Below, in pieces: positions 6,246 to 7,114 of a stretch of DNA of 7,114 bases. Below the pieces are notes generated by a model, which was not told the DNA's origin, did not search any database, and saw nothing but the letters and a program-made list of their open reading frames with translations. A program made the position numbers and the translations under genes. The DNA comes from Lachnospiraceae bacterium (lineage in GTDB: Bacteria > Bacillota_A > Clostridia > Lachnospirales > Lachnospiraceae), in assembly GCA_024691045.1 (NCBI GenBank), contig JAILOC010000177.1, positions 1 to 7,114 of the forward strand. The letters are read 5' to 3'. Position 1 is the stretch's first letter. Each line of letters begins with the position of its first letter.

Positions 6246-6260
6246 TACGACAATATCGTA
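6246..6260. promoter_or_regulatory. Operator 2, near-perfect copy of operator 1
   Basis: TACGACAATATCGTA shares the TACGA-N5-TCGTA frame of operator 1 and has six of seven arm pairs. It covers the predicted minus-strand -10 (6260-6255) and the predicted plus-strand -35 (6247-6252). A protein bound here would therefore block promoters in both directions. Confidence 0.72.
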
Positions 6261-6275
6261 TCATATTATTATAAT
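6247..6275 (+). promoter_or_regulatory. Candidate promoter of the flavodoxin gene
   Basis: A perfect -10 TATAAT (6270-6275) is preceded at 17 bases by ACGACA (6247-6252), which keeps the GACA half of the TTGACA consensus. The start would be near 6282, about 40 bases before the flavodoxin ATG. The -35 lies inside operator 2, so the XRE protein may also repress this gene. Confidence 0.5.
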
Positions 6276-6283
6276 GATGACAA
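6255..6283 (-). promoter_or_regulatory. Candidate promoter of the XRE/MazF operon
   Basis: On the minus strand, TTGTCA (6283-6278) is a four-of-six -35 match, followed after exactly 17 bases by TACGAT (6260-6255), a four-of-six -10. Transcription would start near 6248, leaving a leader that contains operator 1. A second possible -10, a perfect TATAAT at 6243-6238 between the two operators, has no good -35. Either choice is controlled by the palindromes. Confidence 0.45.
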
Positions 6284-6297
6284 GCCAAGTATGATAC
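6258..6297. repeat. 8-bp inverted repeat around the flavodoxin -10 box
   Basis: GTATCATA (6258-6265) is exactly mirrored by TATGATAC (6290-6297), with 24 bases between, flanking the TATAAT at 6270-6275. Since transcription would begin inside the interval, it is more likely a DNA-level site than an RNA hairpin. The region is AT-rich, so chance symmetry is possible. Confidence 0.4.
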
Positions 6298-6322
6298 AAT
6301 GAATTTCAAGGAGGATATAGCT

Positions 6323-6775
6323 ATGAGTACATTGGTTACATATTTCAGTGCTGAAGGAACAACTAAAAAGGTCGCTGAAGAATTTGCTAAAGAGATCGGA
6401 GCGGATGTTTTTGAGATAGTTCCTGAAGAAATCTATACCAAGGCAGATATAAAATGGACTAATCCACTTTCCAGATGCAATAAGGAGAAGTTCGGCAATA
6501 AAGATGTTCCGGTTAAGGGTAAAGTTGAAGACTTTGAGAAATACGATGTTGTCTACATCGGATTTCCCATATGGTATGGATGTGCTCCTAATGTAGTTAA
6601 TACTTTCTGCAAGGGTTATGACTGGACAGACAAGAAGGTATACGCATTTGCAACCTCCGGAGGAAGCGGAATCGGTAAAACCGCAGACAAACTTAAGCCC
6701 TATGTAACCGGCGCTGCGGAGGTAGAAGCTCTTCTGGTCAAGACAGCAGAAGATGTGAAGAACTGGAAAGCCTAA
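6323..6775 (+). CDS. Short-chain flavodoxin (Flavodoxin_4-like)
   Basis: This is a cytoplasmic FMN-binding electron-transfer protein of 150 residues. The first strand and phosphate loop are LVTYFSAEGTTKKVAEEFAK (4-23), with SAEGTTK (9-15) replacing the usual S/T-x-T-G-N-T. YDVVYIGFPIWYGCAP (74-89) supplies the W84/Y85 flavin-stacking region, and FATSGGSGIGK (109-119) is the third flavin loop, typical of the Flavodoxin_4 group found in many Clostridia. The insertion around PEEIYTKADIKWTNPLSRCNKE (34-55) is also usual for that group. ATG 6323 is chosen because AAGGAGG (6308-6314) sits 8 bases upstream; the in-frame ATG at 6299 lies before this ribosome binding site. It is divergent from the XRE/MazF operon and shares its operator region. 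The next gene begins directly after its TAA. The redox partner is unknown. Confidence 0.9.
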   Translation: MSTLVTYFSAEGTTKKVAEEFAKEIGADVFEIVPEEIYTKADIKWTNPLSRCNKEKFGNKDVPVKGKVEDFEKYDVVYIGFPIWYGCAPNVVNTFCKGYDWTDKKVYAFATSGGSGIGKTADKLKPYVTGAAEVEALLVKTAEDVKNWKA

Positions 6776-7114
6776 ATGAATTTCATTGAGATTACAGATA
6801 TAAATGCACCTGAGCTGGATGTGTTTTCGAGGATATCGGAGACGCAGCTTTACAGGTACTATGAGCCGGAGATAGGGATATTTCTTGCGGAGAGTGCAAA
6901 TGTGATCCTTCGTGCACTTGAAGCGGGATACGAACCTCTTTCAATGCTGGTTGAGAAGAACCGTATTGAGATTGAGGCGCGTCCCGTTTTTGATGCGATC
7001 GAAAAAATCTGCGGACGCGAAAAGCTTGAATCGATGCCGATATATACCGCAGAGAGTGATATAGTTACGAATCTTACGGGATATACTCTTGTGCGCGGCC
7101 TGTGGATGGTACTC
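6776..7114 (+). CDS. TrmH/SpoU-family RNA methyltransferase, 5' part only
   Basis: An open frame of 113 codons starts at ATG 6776 and runs off the window end without a stop. The N-terminal substrate-binding domain is recognisable: LDVFSRISETQLYRYYEPEI (14-33), GIFLAESANVILRALEAGYE (34-53), PLSMLVEK (54-61), and then MPIYTAESDIVTNLTGYTLVRG (88-109). These match the start of clostridial TrmH-family RNA methyltransferases that modify rRNA or tRNA with S-adenosylmethionine. The catalytic SPOUT knot domain would lie beyond the window, so substrate and activity cannot be judged. The ATG directly follows the flavodoxin TAA (TAAATG) with GGAAAG (6765-6770) 5 bases upstream, suggesting co-transcription. 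The two products have no obvious shared pathway. Confidence 0.85.
   Translation, partial: MNFIEITDINAPELDVFSRISETQLYRYYEPEIGIFLAESANVILRALEAGYEPLSMLVEKNRIEIEARPVFDAIEKICGREKLESMPIYTAESDIVTNLTGYTLVRGLWMVL

Noticed and set aside
6201..6300. Short AT-rich repeats considered as a CRISPR leader/array, an IS end or an att site
   Set aside because: There are only two dyad copies with no spacer pattern, no transposase or integrase nearby, and no target duplication seen.
6299..6322. Upstream in-frame ATG at 6299 as the flavodoxin start
   Set aside because: The strong AAGGAGG at 6308-6314 lies between it and ATG 6323, and flavodoxins begin right at the first strand, as 6323 gives.

Overview
The window looks like chromosomal DNA of a Gram-positive anaerobe of the Clostridia (Bacillota, possibly Lachnospiraceae-like). 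This is inferred from strong AGGAGG-type ribosome binding sites, TATAAT-type -10 boxes, moderate GC with heavy AGA/AGG/ATA use, and the gene families present. No genus can be fixed from the sequence alone.

Positions 1-5327 hold a tightly packed, co-directional six-gene operon on the + strand. It encodes a MoxR AAA+ ATPase, a DUF58 protein, a small single-span membrane protein, two membrane-anchored von Willebrand A (VWA) proteins in tandem, and a membrane protein with one TPR-like unit and a very acidic C-terminal region. Every junction overlaps. This is the MoxR/Bat (aerotolerance-type) layout. Charge around the membrane spans predicts that the MoxR, DUF58 and small-protein domains face the cytoplasm, while both VWA domains and the TPR/acidic protein face outward. 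A plausible reading is a cytoplasmic ATPase chaperone coupled through the membrane to metal-dependent surface adhesion domains. The true substrate is unknown.

Positions 5328-5450 are a short convergent intergenic region. It contains a good candidate Rho-independent terminator for the minus strand and a 12-bp perfect palindrome. Positions 5451-6193 (minus strand) carry a two-gene toxin-antitoxin-like module. The first gene encodes an XRE-type helix-turn-helix protein whose C-terminal tail is MazE-like (DWGxPVGxEVW). The second encodes a MazF/PemK-fold protein that appears to lack the usual catalytic Arg and Thr.

Positions 6194-6322 form a divergent control region with two 15-bp palindromes (TACGA-N5-TCGTA) spaced 22 bp centre to centre. 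They overlap predicted promoters in both directions. On the right, the + strand encodes a short flavodoxin (6323-6775), immediately followed by the 5' part of a TrmH/SpoU-family RNA methyltransferase that runs off the window end.

The most unusual part is the XRE-MazE/atypical MazF pair, with operators that may also control the neighbouring flavodoxin gene.
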